This document shows, piece after piece, positions 24,780 through 33,560 of a DNA stretch of 64,000 nucleotides. The notes beneath the pieces are model-generated. The model saw only the letters and a list, made by a program, of their open reading frames with translations. It made no database searches and was not told the DNA's origin. Where the stretch lies: positions 1-64,000 of the forward strand of contig JAGASK010000052.1 in NCBI GenBank assembly GCA_017621815.1, read 5' to 3'. The position numbers and the translations under genes are program-made. Position 1 is the stretch's first letter; each line of letters starts with the position of its first letter. This DNA comes from Lachnospiraceae bacterium (GTDB lineage Bacteria > Bacillota > Clostridia > Lachnospirales > Lachnospiraceae).

Positions 24780-26753
24780 TTATTCAAAATATTTTACTTC
24801 TGAATCAGACTGATTAAATGCATTATAGTATTGTATGTAAGAATATTGAGTTAATGCTTCGCTTGTTTCCTCCAGACCATGCCACTTTCCTTCTTTATCC
24901 AAATAACCAAAAGCATTTATTGCCGGATATTCTTCCATCAGTTCAAGCAAAAATCTGTCATAGCTGCTCATCTCACAATTCGCTGTCTGTAATAACAACG
25001 GTCTTAAATAATTTGCTGATATAAGTAAATCATCCTTCTCTTCAATATTAAAATTAGCCCATATCAGAAAATCCGTAAAATATTTTTTCTGTCTTATCTC
25101 TAACGATTCATTCTCTATATAAAACACATCCTTTGTCATAGGATAAAATGCTTCCCATTCAATGCCAGGCTGATGGTCGCCAAACATCAGGACAACCACA
25201 TCTCTGTCCACTTGCTGAAAATAATCAATCAGTTCTTCAAATGCTTTATCCGATTCCCGAATCAGTGATAAATATTCATTTACCGACGGATATTGCTTAT
25301 CTGCATCCACCGGCATTATCTCTGACTCAAATCCACTGCCCGCTTCTCCATATCCGCCATGATTCTGCATCGTAACATTAAATATGAAAATCGGGGCGTC
25401 ATTATTCTCCTCACGACTCTTTTCATAAAGATAAATAAGATTCTCATAATCAGACTCATCGCTTAGAAACTTGCGAATCTTTTCATTATACGGCAAACCG
25501 CTTTCCAGTGAATAAAAATTATCAAGTCCCATCAAAGGATAAACTCTGTATCTCTCATAACCCTGAGGATAATATGGATGATACCCTATTACATCATATC
25601 CCCTGCTTTTCAAGGCTTTTGCAATTGACTGTTGTCCGTTTCGTACATATTGTACTAAAGGAAGACTGCCGCTTTTAAAAAATGCCATACTGTTTCCTGT
25701 TAAAAATTCATATTCAGAATTAACTGTAAAACCTCCGTAAACTGATACTAAAAGATTTCCTTTCACAGTATTGTCTGAAAGCGAATGAATAAATGGCATA
25801 ATATCTTCATTAGTCTCAAATTCATAAATGGATGGTAAATCCGAAAAAGATTCATTCATTATCACAATAATGTCCGGTTTATTCTCTTTTTCCTTTTCCG
25901 TTTCACTGCTTTCATACACTTCCAAAATCTCTTCAACTATCCCTTCGCCATAACCATTCGGCTCATTGGCAGAAAATGTTTCCTTACAATACCCTACAAA
26001 AGAATATAAATATCCATTTTCCCTGCTGGTACTTGAAATTTCAAAATACTGCAAATCAGGCATATTAAAACATAGCCATACTCCGCTCCATAAAGCTGCC
26101 GCTTCTAAAATACATCTTGGAAAAACAGATATTTTTATTTTCCTCCTCATCAATCGGCTAAAAATAATATAAAACAATACAATTTCCGTAAGCAGCACAA
26201 ACCACATCGTCCGAGTAATATCAAAATGATACCCCGAAATAACCTCCATTGCCGTTCCGGCTGCCAAAAGATTTACTGCTTCAAAAGGTTCCGAACGAAA
26301 CGCAAAATAATAATGATTTATTATACCAAGAATTAAAAACAACACATTAGTAATGCACATAACTATTCCAATATTGGAAATAACCCTATACATAATCACT
26401 ATCAAAACCAGCACTATAAGAAAATTTACCAGCCAGATTTTTCCATCCTCTAAGTTAAATTGCACTCCTCCTAAAACTTCAATTATAGCAAAATTATAAC
26501 AGGCTGTACTTAAACATAGTAATATTGCCAATACATTTTCTACTCTTTCTCCTCGCCAAAAACGCTCCAGAATGACTCCCAGAAATTCGATTATAAAGAA
26601 GGCGGCAGTTAATATTAAATACCATTTTTTTATTAATTCCTCAGTATCAGGATGAAATACTTCTACTAAAACCAATAAAGCAATCAAAATATTCAGCACT
26701 AGCAAAACAGCTCTTTTTATTTCTCTTTTCTGTATCTTTATTTTTTTATTCAT
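24780..26753 (-). CDS. LTA-synthase-like polyol-phosphate transferase
   Basis: 657 residues. Five or so N-terminal membrane helices (to about 230) precede a sulfatase-fold extracellular domain. The metal ligand and nucleophile motifs of the LtaS family are clear: IIVIMNESFSDL (E301), GGFTVNSEYEFLTGNSMAF (T343) and VLMFGDHQPG (D526, H527). LtaS-type enzymes transfer glycerol-phosphate from phosphatidylglycerol to a glycan or glycolipid. Here, in a glycan locus with LicD, TagD-like and lipid kinase genes, it may decorate the polysaccharide rather than make lipoteichoic acid; that is inference. It is 23 bases upstream of the AlgJ-like gene. Confidence 0.9.
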   Translation of the reverse strand: MNKKIKIQKREIKRAVLLVLNILIALLVLVEVFHPDTEELIKKWYLILTAAFFIIEFLGVILERFWRGERVENVLAILLCLSTACYNFAIIEVLGGVQFNLEDGKIWLVNFLIVLVLIVIMYRVISNIGIVMCITNVLFLILGIINHYYFAFRSEPFEAVNLLAAGTAMEVISGYHFDITRTMWFVLLTEIVLFYIIFSRLMRRKIKISVFPRCILEAAALWSGVWLCFNMPDLQYFEISSTSRENGYLYSFVGYCKETFSANEPNGYGEGIVEEILEVYESSETEKEKENKPDIIVIMNESFSDLPSIYEFETNEDIMPFIHSLSDNTVKGNLLVSVYGGFTVNSEYEFLTGNSMAFFKSGSLPLVQYVRNGQQSIAKALKSRGYDVIGYHPYYPQGYERYRVYPLMGLDNFYSLESGLPYNEKIRKFLSDESDYENLIYLYEKSREENNDAPIFIFNVTMQNHGGYGEAGSGFESEIMPVDADKQYPSVNEYLSLIRESDKAFEELIDYFQQVDRDVVVLMFGDHQPGIEWEAFYPMTKDVFYIENESLEIRQKKYFTDFLIWANFNIEEKDDLLISANYLRPLLLQTANCEMSSYDRFLLELMEEYPAINAFGYLDKEGKWHGLEETSEALTQYSYIQYYNAFNQSDSEVKYFE

Positions 26754-26805
26754 TCGTCAATTATTCCTTCTATTTTTGTTATATCTTCAAAAACAAAAGT
26801 CCTTA

Positions 26806-28290
26806 TTATTCATTTGTAATATTAAGCAAGACTGACAATTTCCTTACATCTCCATTGTTCGGTTCAAAAACCTCTGATGCTTCCAATATCATATCACTCG
26901 TTCCTTCTAATATTTCTATTTCAAACTGGTAAATTTCGGAAGGCAATATTTTAAATATCGCTTCTTCTCCTTGATATAAACAGCTTATTTCCATATCTTC
27001 TACATTTCCTGCATTAGTAAGACTAACGACTATTGTTTGTTCCGTTTCAGCAGTAAATGAAATTGTTGCAGATTCCCCCAACCAACTATCTGTGTACCAG
27101 TTACCTTCTTTCACTTCATACCCCATTTTATAGTCCTGAACATTATATAATAAAATGAAAAATGACATCAAAGAAAATATCAGCACAATCCCCCCGTCTC
27201 TAACCTTAATCCATTTTGATTCATCTTTCTTATGATTTGCCAGAATATCTGCTATGAATGATCCTGACAAAATCTGCAGTATTATTACCATTACAATGTG
27301 CATCTGGGGCATAATACTGGGAGAACGCAACAGCATTCCTTGTGAACTGCATCCGCTAATTAACAAAGTAAATAGCAAATATTGTTTTCTTTTCAAATAA
27401 TAAACTATGAAAAGAATAAAATATATAAAAAACCATATGATTCTTACTGTGTCCGAGACAATCATTGAAATTTCAAAGATTTGATCCATAAAGAAAAAGG
27501 AGACAAACAAAAACGAAATTTCCAAGAGAATTTCTCTTTTAAAATAAACATATGCTGCTCCTCCGCCTGCAAGTGTTACTAATACCGTAAGAAACAGATT
27601 ATTACACCCAATATTCACCCTCATAACCGGAAGTATATTGCCAACAATTCTCTCCAAAATACCTTCAGAATAAAATTCTCCAAATAATTGCGGGTCAAGT
27701 CTGTTTTTTGATATTATAATTGCCGATACCAGGCAAATTACGGCAATAGCATTTAAAATCAACAAATATCTGCTGAACTTTTTCTCTTTCCGATACTCCC
27801 AAAAAGTATAAATTAATAAAAAAAACACGGTCATTGTTGCAATACGGTCATGATAAAAAGATGCTGCCCCAAATAATATCGGTGCCGCTATCCGATATTT
27901 TATTGCCCCTGTTTTCTCATATTTAATCAGAAAATATACTCCTGCCAAAAACGGAAGCAGCGGCCATAATTCATAAATACTTGCAGAGTAATAATAAACA
28001 CCATCTTTTAAAGTCTGAATGTCAATAAATCCATACATTACCAGCAATAATACCATACATTTCACTTTATTATACCCGCTGGTTTCTGCAATAATCCCAC
28101 CAGAAAAACAACATATTAAAATAACTATAACAGATTGTGCTATCTGTATTGCATGCAGTCTTGCAGTTCCAAATACCCGATATTCTTCAAAATGCTGTAT
28201 TCCGCAATAATGCTGTAGAAAAATAATCACACTAAATAAACCTGCTGCAAAAAATGTGAGATACTTTTTCCAATTCAAACTAAATTCCAT
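26806..28290 (-). CDS. Polytopic membrane protein of unknown function
   Basis: 494 residues with about ten hydrophobic helices up to residue 395, then an extracellular C-terminal domain of about 95 residues (WYTDSWLGESATISFTAETE...). The YYYSASIYELWPLLPFLAGV and GAASFYHDRIATMTVFFLLI stretches recall uncharacterised membrane glycan-locus proteins of the DUF6056 type, but I am not certain of that link. AGGGAG lies 5 bases before the ATG. The base composition is visibly A/T rich. A GT-C-like or polymer-handling role is possible from context only. Confidence 0.7.
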   Translation of the reverse strand: MEFSLNWKKYLTFFAAGLFSVIIFLQHYCGIQHFEEYRVFGTARLHAIQIAQSVIVILICCFSGGIIAETSGYNKVKCMVLLLVMYGFIDIQTLKDGVYYYSASIYELWPLLPFLAGVYFLIKYEKTGAIKYRIAAPILFGAASFYHDRIATMTVFFLLIYTFWEYRKEKKFSRYLLILNAIAVICLVSAIIISKNRLDPQLFGEFYSEGILERIVGNILPVMRVNIGCNNLFLTVLVTLAGGGAAYVYFKREILLEISFLFVSFFFMDQIFEISMIVSDTVRIIWFFIYFILFIVYYLKRKQYLLFTLLISGCSSQGMLLRSPSIMPQMHIVMVIILQILSGSFIADILANHKKDESKWIKVRDGGIVLIFSLMSFFILLYNVQDYKMGYEVKEGNWYTDSWLGESATISFTAETEQTIVVSLTNAGNVEDMEISCLYQGEEAIFKILPSEIYQFEIEILEGTSDMILEASEVFEPNNGDVRKLSVLLNITNE

Positions 28291-28334
28291 AATAACTCCC
28301 TTGTTTACCCTTATTTCAAATGACTATGCTTAAA

Positions 28335-29219
28335 CTATACAATAATTGATAATTCCTGTTTTAAATTAACTATTTCAATTTCTTTATATCTCCCTCCATA
28401 TTCTCCATCGAGCGTCCAATCTATATCTTCTTCCGCAACAATTTCTATTTTTTCAGTTTTACAGTATACAATCTGTGGATTATCATCTAACTTCTCACCC
28501 AGCAATGAGGATACAATTCCATGTAATTCCAACAGATTAGATGGTTCTGTTATAAATATTGCTTCAAATTTTCCATCATCCAAAGCCACATCATTCGGCA
28601 TAATATTTTTGAAACCGCCGACAGATAAAGTATTTGTTACCAATCCTAATATAAACCTGCCGTTTACCGCTTTATTCTCTGCCTTTATTGTCAGATGATA
28701 CGATTTTAAATCAGAAATCTGTTTAATTCCTTCCAGTATGTATGCCGTATGTCCCAATAAATTCTTTGTCTTCTGCGGAGTACTGTAGGCTACTTTTGTA
28801 AAAATTCCAAACGCTGCCACATAAAGAAAATACTTATCCTTAAAACGTCCGATATCTATGTTTTTTATCTGTCCGTGCAAAGTACTTTTTAACGCTTCTT
28901 TAAAATCATCTGAAATTCCCAGGCTATATGCATAATCATTCGTAGATCCGGATGGCACATAAGCAACTGCCTCCTTTATCCCCTTCTGCATAAAGAAAGA
29001 CAACATGAGATTTAATGTTCCATCTCCTCCACTGCAGACAATGACATCATACCGCTTTTCATAAAGCCCTAATATATCAAAATAATCCCCAAGTTTTCTT
29101 ATAGGACATAATGTCACCACACAGTCATTGTCATCATAAAATTCTATTATCTCATATAAATTCTTTCTAACCCTTCCTACTCCTGCAACTGGGTTATATA
29201 CAAACAAAACATGCTTCAT
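28335..29219 (-). CDS. Diacylglycerol kinase-like (YegS/DgkB) lipid kinase
   Basis: About 294 residues. FVYNPVAGVGRVRKNL and VIVCSGGDGTLNLMLSFFM (GGDGT motif), AYVPSGSTNDYAYSLG and a C-terminal WTLDGEYGG are the standard motifs of the DAG kinase catalytic family, which includes DgkB. DgkB recycles the diacylglycerol released when LtaS uses phosphatidylglycerol, so its presence two genes upstream of the LtaS-like gene makes functional sense. I start at the ATG at 29219, 22 bases after the preceding stop, because the family begins MKHVLFVYNP-like. The longer frame to 29288 would overlap the LicD gene by 47 bases. Confidence 0.88.
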   Translation of the reverse strand: MKHVLFVYNPVAGVGRVRKNLYEIIEFYDDNDCVVTLCPIRKLGDYFDILGLYEKRYDVIVCSGGDGTLNLMLSFFMQKGIKEAVAYVPSGSTNDYAYSLGISDDFKEALKSTLHGQIKNIDIGRFKDKYFLYVAAFGIFTKVAYSTPQKTKNLLGHTAYILEGIKQISDLKSYHLTIKAENKAVNGRFILGLVTNTLSVGGFKNIMPNDVALDDGKFEAIFITEPSNLLELHGIVSSLLGEKLDDNPQIVYCKTEKIEIVAEEDIDWTLDGEYGGRYKEIEIVNLKQELSIIV

Positions 29220-29241
29220 ATCTTTTTCCCATTTCTCTTTA

Positions 29242-30567
29242 TCAGAAAATTCCCGATGCCTCCACACTATGGGTAGGCTTTCTTGCATTCATAGGCGGAT
29301 ACTGCATAAAATCCCCATAATGCATGTCTAAAAAAGCTTCATAATTTCCGGGAACAGAAACTGTCATATCACCCAGCGGCAGCCTTGTTCCTTCTCCAAA
29401 CCATTCCTGCTTAAATTTCCAGGGTATACAATAAATAAATCCATTTGACTCAAAATAATTCTCACATTTCTTATTTTTATTCCATTTTCTGACCCATTCA
29501 TAGCAGCCGAAAATCCAGGAAAGCGGAATTCTTTTTCCAATCGAAGATAAAGTTTTTACAATTTTCTGTGTTTTTTCATCCCTGTTTTCATAATCTGCCG
29601 GGTTGATGTAAGCGCGGTGCCCCATGGCAAGACCATATAATCCCCTGATAAACTGAGTCTGAAATTGATGAAACTTCTCATTGTCAGACGCATTATCAAG
29701 AACATAAATATCCATAGGAAGGTGATTATCCACATCTTTCCTTCCCTTGCCTTTTATCTTCCTGAAAATATTCACGGGAATTTCTTCTTTCATATATACA
29801 AGACGGGTCATATAATCAAGGAACGCATGATTTCCCATTTCACTATAATTCAGGAACATAAAATCCCCGCCAGCTTTCCACTCTTTCTTCGCATACTTCA
29901 ACAACAAGTCAAAATCCTTACGGGGCATGGCGATATCCACATCATCATCCCAGGGAATTAAATCCTTATGACGCACTGCCCCTAAAAGACTTCCGCAAAT
30001 CAAATAATAATGCAAATCATATTTCTGACATACACGGTCAAATTCTGCAAGCACGGTTTTTAATATGCGATGTGCTTTTTCAAGATATTCCTGTTCCTCT
30101 TTACCTGTTTCAGACACATCAAATACTTCCGTAAACATTCCTTCTGCCGTCAAAGGTATTTCTTTCATTAAGTCTTCATTTACATAAACTTTCAGTGCCG
30201 CTCCCAAATCCACTAACCATGAAGGTACATAATAAACCATTTTAAGTCCGCTGTTTCTGATTCCGGTATCCTTCAGATAAACTCTGGTCAAGGGCGAAAT
30301 CCATGCCCCATTTTCTTCAGGTCCCCAGGAATCTCTTACCGCCTGATAATTCCATTCGGCAGTAAAAGGAAATTCAAGCCTGCTGAGTACATAGGCATCA
30401 TTTGGGTAAGTAATATCCTTATATTCCGGCTGAACTGCTCCCAAATAATTAAGAAGCACACCCAAATCCCGTATATCCTCACTTGTTCCTGCTTTGCTGG
30501 GATTAAAAGTTTTTGTCATTTCAAGTTTTATCTCATACCCTTGTGAATCATATAAACATTGGCTCAT
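29242..30567 (-). CDS. LicD-family phosphotransferase with novel N-terminal domain
   Basis: 441 residues. The LicD domain (about 160-441) has HYYLICGSLLGAVRHKDLIP followed by WDDDVDIAMPRKDFDLLL, the nucleotidyltransferase-like GS-x9-DDDVD core. LicD enzymes transfer phosphocholine or similar phospho-substituents to glycans. Residues 1-155 are not part of the usual family; they contain EFPFTAEWNYQAVRDSWGPE and look like a beta-rich module of unknown role. GGAGAG precedes the ATG. It is the second LicD gene after the cytidylyltransferase that could make its activated donor. Confidence 0.88.
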   Translation of the reverse strand: MSQCLYDSQGYEIKLEMTKTFNPSKAGTSEDIRDLGVLLNYLGAVQPEYKDITYPNDAYVLSRLEFPFTAEWNYQAVRDSWGPEENGAWISPLTRVYLKDTGIRNSGLKMVYYVPSWLVDLGAALKVYVNEDLMKEIPLTAEGMFTEVFDVSETGKEEQEYLEKAHRILKTVLAEFDRVCQKYDLHYYLICGSLLGAVRHKDLIPWDDDVDIAMPRKDFDLLLKYAKKEWKAGGDFMFLNYSEMGNHAFLDYMTRLVYMKEEIPVNIFRKIKGKGRKDVDNHLPMDIYVLDNASDNEKFHQFQTQFIRGLYGLAMGHRAYINPADYENRDEKTQKIVKTLSSIGKRIPLSWIFGCYEWVRKWNKNKKCENYFESNGFIYCIPWKFKQEWFGEGTRLPLGDMTVSVPGNYEAFLDMHYGDFMQYPPMNARKPTHSVEASGIF

Positions 30568-30582
30568 TTTTCTCTCCGCTTT

Positions 30583-31020
30583 CTATTTCTTTTCTAAAGA
30601 CTTCATAATAGCTGCTTTAATCATTGTAGAACTGGTGCTCTTGGTATAAGGGAAAAACTCAATATTGGAGCCTACCGCCTGCAAGGACTTCTGGTCCTCA
30701 ATCCAATAAGGATTCCCCGAATAATCATCTCCCGAAAAAAGGCAGTCAAAATGATACATATTCCAAGCCTTCATTTTTTCATGATTTTCTTCTGTCACAG
30801 CCACCACTTCATCCACATAACGAATTGCTTCCAGAATCCGTTTCCGTTCTTCAAAGGGAATATAGGGCGGATTCTTTTTAAACTTTATTACAAGCTCATC
30901 CGTAAGAGCTCCCACCATAAGATAATCACAACGTTCCTTGGCCCTCTGCAAAAGATTCAAGTGTCCCACATGAAACAAATCAAATACACCTGCAAGATAT
31001 CCTACTTTATATTTTTCCAT
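30583..31020 (-). CDS. TagD-like cytidylyltransferase
   Basis: 145 residues, the usual length of glycerol-3-phosphate cytidylyltransferase (TagD). It has GVFDLFHVGHLNLLQRAKER with the HxGH active site, a PFEERKRILEAIRYVDEVV helix, and FPYTKSTSSTMIK where TagD has the RTxGISTT nucleotide-binding motif, here changed. It should make a CDP-activated phospho-alcohol (glycerol, choline, ethanolamine or related), and its place between two LicD-domain genes suggests it feeds them. The substrate cannot be read from the sequence. AGGAG lies 7 bases before the ATG. Confidence 0.87.
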   Translation of the reverse strand: MEKYKVGYLAGVFDLFHVGHLNLLQRAKERCDYLMVGALTDELVIKFKKNPPYIPFEERKRILEAIRYVDEVVAVTEENHEKMKAWNMYHFDCLFSGDDYSGNPYWIEDQKSLQAVGSNIEFFPYTKSTSSTMIKAAIMKSLEKK

Positions 31021-31050
31021 TTCTTATACTCCTGTTCTCACTGAATAAAC

Positions 31051-33543
31051 TTATTTATTATATCCATTCCGGACAATATAGTCAATATAAGAGACATCCG
31101 TATCAAAAATTGCCTGATGATGGGGCTTACGCTCCTGAACCGCTGCATAATATAAATAATTTCCTCCGTATTCAGTCATCAGACAATCCTCATAACCAAC
31201 CGGTATCATGATTTCAATATCCTCAAATTTTGCAGGAACTACAAATTCAAAATCCGCTGCCGAATATTCCGTATAAAGCCTTCCGAAACGATATCTGGCT
31301 AGTACTGCAACCTTATCAGATATTTCAGTTCCAAAATCCGTAATGGTATCATGCAGCAGTCTGCACAATTTTTCCCTGCTATACCACCTTCCTGCTTTCT
31401 TTATCTTCTCCTCCTCATCCTCCGGCAAATCCCACAGCATTCGCTTTTCCGGATAAGTCTTCTTCAATAACAGTCTCTGATACTTAAGTATTAATTCCTG
31501 CTGCTTTTTCTTTTCCTCCGATGACTTCAGCACATAATCCAACGGAAAGATATCGATCCAAATCCCCTGATTACAGTTATGACCCTTATTGCGTTCCTCT
31601 AAACCTGTCGTATCACTGTTTCTAAGCTTTGCATAGCCCCCATAAAAGCATTCCGGATCGCTTTCTGGTGTCTGTAAGAAATAAGGCTTTTTAAACACTT
31701 TCGGAGCCAGTTCCAATAATTTATCATAATCTTTTCTGGGCATCAGAATATCTGCATCATCATCCCATGGTATATAACCCTTATGCCTGATTACACCAAG
31801 CAATGTACCGTAAAATGCACAGTAAGTCAGATTGTTTTCTTCACATACACGTATTAATTCTGACAATATATTCATTTGAACACGTTTTATTTTATTCAGT
31901 TCAAAATCTTTCCTGTAAACATCTATTCCATATGTCTTTTTCTGAAATAAGTCTGCTGGCCTGTTTCCCTTAACTCTTTCCTTTAATTCTTCGGAGGATA
32001 TGGACGCCCATTTATAGAAAGAACGCAGCAAATCATAATTTCGGTTATCCTCCACAAATCTCGCTTCTTCCCTTTCAAATGCCGCCCACACTAAGTCAAG
32101 ACCATACTTACTCTTAAAATACTGCAGCGGAATAATATTTTCTGCCTCAGTCACATAAATATAAGAATAACGCAACGCCCTGAACAGCACATATTTGGCA
32201 GGATAGCCTTCTTTTACAAATTCCTGGTCATAAAAAAGGAATTTCTTCCGCAGCTGCCCTTCTTCTTTTAGATAAAAACAATTATAGGGAATCATGTCAA
32301 TATAAGCCTTTGCCAAAACAGGGCCTGCATTCCCGCTTGTTATTTCGCCGTCCTTCAGCCGGCATTCCTCAAATGGTACCTGCACGGAAGACTGTACAAT
32401 CATTTGATAAAGCTGTTCAAAAACTTCTTCTATCTGCTCCCTTTTTCTGTCATCATATAATTGCCTTAAATATTCCATACAGTTTGCCCCCTGTACGAAA
32501 GGCATCTCAATTGCATCCGGCAAAAGGTGCGCCTCAATGCAGGCCACTCCCCGTCCTGCCAGTTCCTGCTGATTCCGGTAAATCAATTTCAGCCCGTCTT
32601 TTCCCGCAGGATGCAGTATTTTTTTCTTCACAGTCTGTTTATTAGTGATTAACGTTGCAAAACCATGCTCATGCCCCCGGTCTGTAGACAATGCGGCAAA
32701 CAAAACCTCTTGCTCAAAGCATTCTTTACCGCACTCTATCAGAATAGAATTAGCCAGTGCCTGAAACAAACCGTTGGCTATCACATCATCGCTAATCTGA
32801 TTTTCCAGATAAACTAATCCCCCACGTTCCTTTTCCGTATAGTAGGGAATCACTCTGTCCCTGATGCTTTCTTTAGGAAGATATTCATCAGAATAAATTG
32901 CCTGCGGCAGATTATGGTCAGGTGCCGGATAATACAGATAATATCCCTGAATTTCTTTACAGACATCTAATTCCTGCAAAATGCCTGTCCTTGTTAACCG
33001 TTCCTCTTCTGATTGAATATTTAATCCTCCAAAAGCTGCCTGATTAACAGAATCGGGAACCCCGCATAAATATTTCATGCCCAGACGGTTCTCACAGGGT
33101 ATTAGCATTCTCCCCTGCTCTTTTAAAAAAGGGCATAAATCTGCCAGTAAGTTATGCAGTTCTTTCTTTAATACAACAGCCTTTTCAATAACTATATAAT
33201 CATAGCCCTGATATTCAGTTAACTGCTCAATTCCTCCAATCAGCACCGATATACTGTTACAGTCTTCATAACGGCGTCTTATGCTTTCTCCTCTGTTTTG
33301 TTCTGCTTCCAAAACAGTTAAATGTTCACTATTCCTGGCAAGCACCCCTGCCAAAGCTCCATAACCGTCACTGACTAACAATATACTGCTGTTTTCATCA
33401 AACGGATACCAGTTATACAAGCTTTCCCGTATAGAGCTGAGTTCATAAAAGGTATCCCAATCCGCATTTTTTAAATGCTCCTCATAGTCTGAGGGGGTAT
33501 TGTTCCATATAATCTCTTCCACTGTGTGCTTTACTTTTGTCAT
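31051..33543 (-). CDS. Methyltransferase-like / kinase-like / LicD triple-domain protein
   Basis: About 830 residues. Residues about 40-190 look like a Rossmann methyltransferase-type fold (SSILLVSDGYGALAGVLARN, then LTVLEAEQN) but lack a clear catalytic signature. The middle (about 250-520) contains FVQGANCMEYLRQLY and KFLFYDQEFVKEGYPAKYVL and resembles a protein-kinase/aminoglycoside-phosphotransferase-like fold; this is tentative. The C-terminal third is a clear LicD domain: YCAFYGTLLGVIRHKGYIPW then DDDADILMPRKDYDKLLELA. The ATG at 33543 has GAGGTG at good spacing and leaves 17 bases after the upstream stop; the frame is open from a TTG at 33588. It is probably a multifunctional phospho-substituent transferase. 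Confidence 0.8.
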   Translation of the reverse strand: MTKVKHTVEEIIWNNTPSDYEEHLKNADWDTFYELSSIRESLYNWYPFDENSSILLVSDGYGALAGVLARNSEHLTVLEAEQNRGESIRRRYEDCNSISVLIGGIEQLTEYQGYDYIVIEKAVVLKKELHNLLADLCPFLKEQGRMLIPCENRLGMKYLCGVPDSVNQAAFGGLNIQSEEERLTRTGILQELDVCKEIQGYYLYYPAPDHNLPQAIYSDEYLPKESIRDRVIPYYTEKERGGLVYLENQISDDVIANGLFQALANSILIECGKECFEQEVLFAALSTDRGHEHGFATLITNKQTVKKKILHPAGKDGLKLIYRNQQELAGRGVACIEAHLLPDAIEMPFVQGANCMEYLRQLYDDRKREQIEEVFEQLYQMIVQSSVQVPFEECRLKDGEITSGNAGPVLAKAYIDMIPYNCFYLKEEGQLRKKFLFYDQEFVKEGYPAKYVLFRALRYSYIYVTEAENIIPLQYFKSKYGLDLVWAAFEREEARFVEDNRNYDLLRSFYKWASISSEELKERVKGNRPADLFQKKTYGIDVYRKDFELNKIKRVQMNILSELIRVCEENNLTYCAFYGTLLGVIRHKGYIPWDDDADILMPRKDYDKLLELAPKVFKKPYFLQTPESDPECFYGGYAKLRNSDTTGLEERNKGHNCNQGIWIDIFPLDYVLKSSEEKKKQQELILKYQRLLLKKTYPEKRMLWDLPEDEEEKIKKAGRWYSREKLCRLLHDTITDFGTEISDKVAVLARYRFGRLYTEYSAADFEFVVPAKFEDIEIMIPVGYEDCLMTEYGGNYLYYAAVQERKPHHQAIFDTDVSYIDYIVRNGYNK

Positions 33544-33560
33544 ATACGGCACCTCATAAT

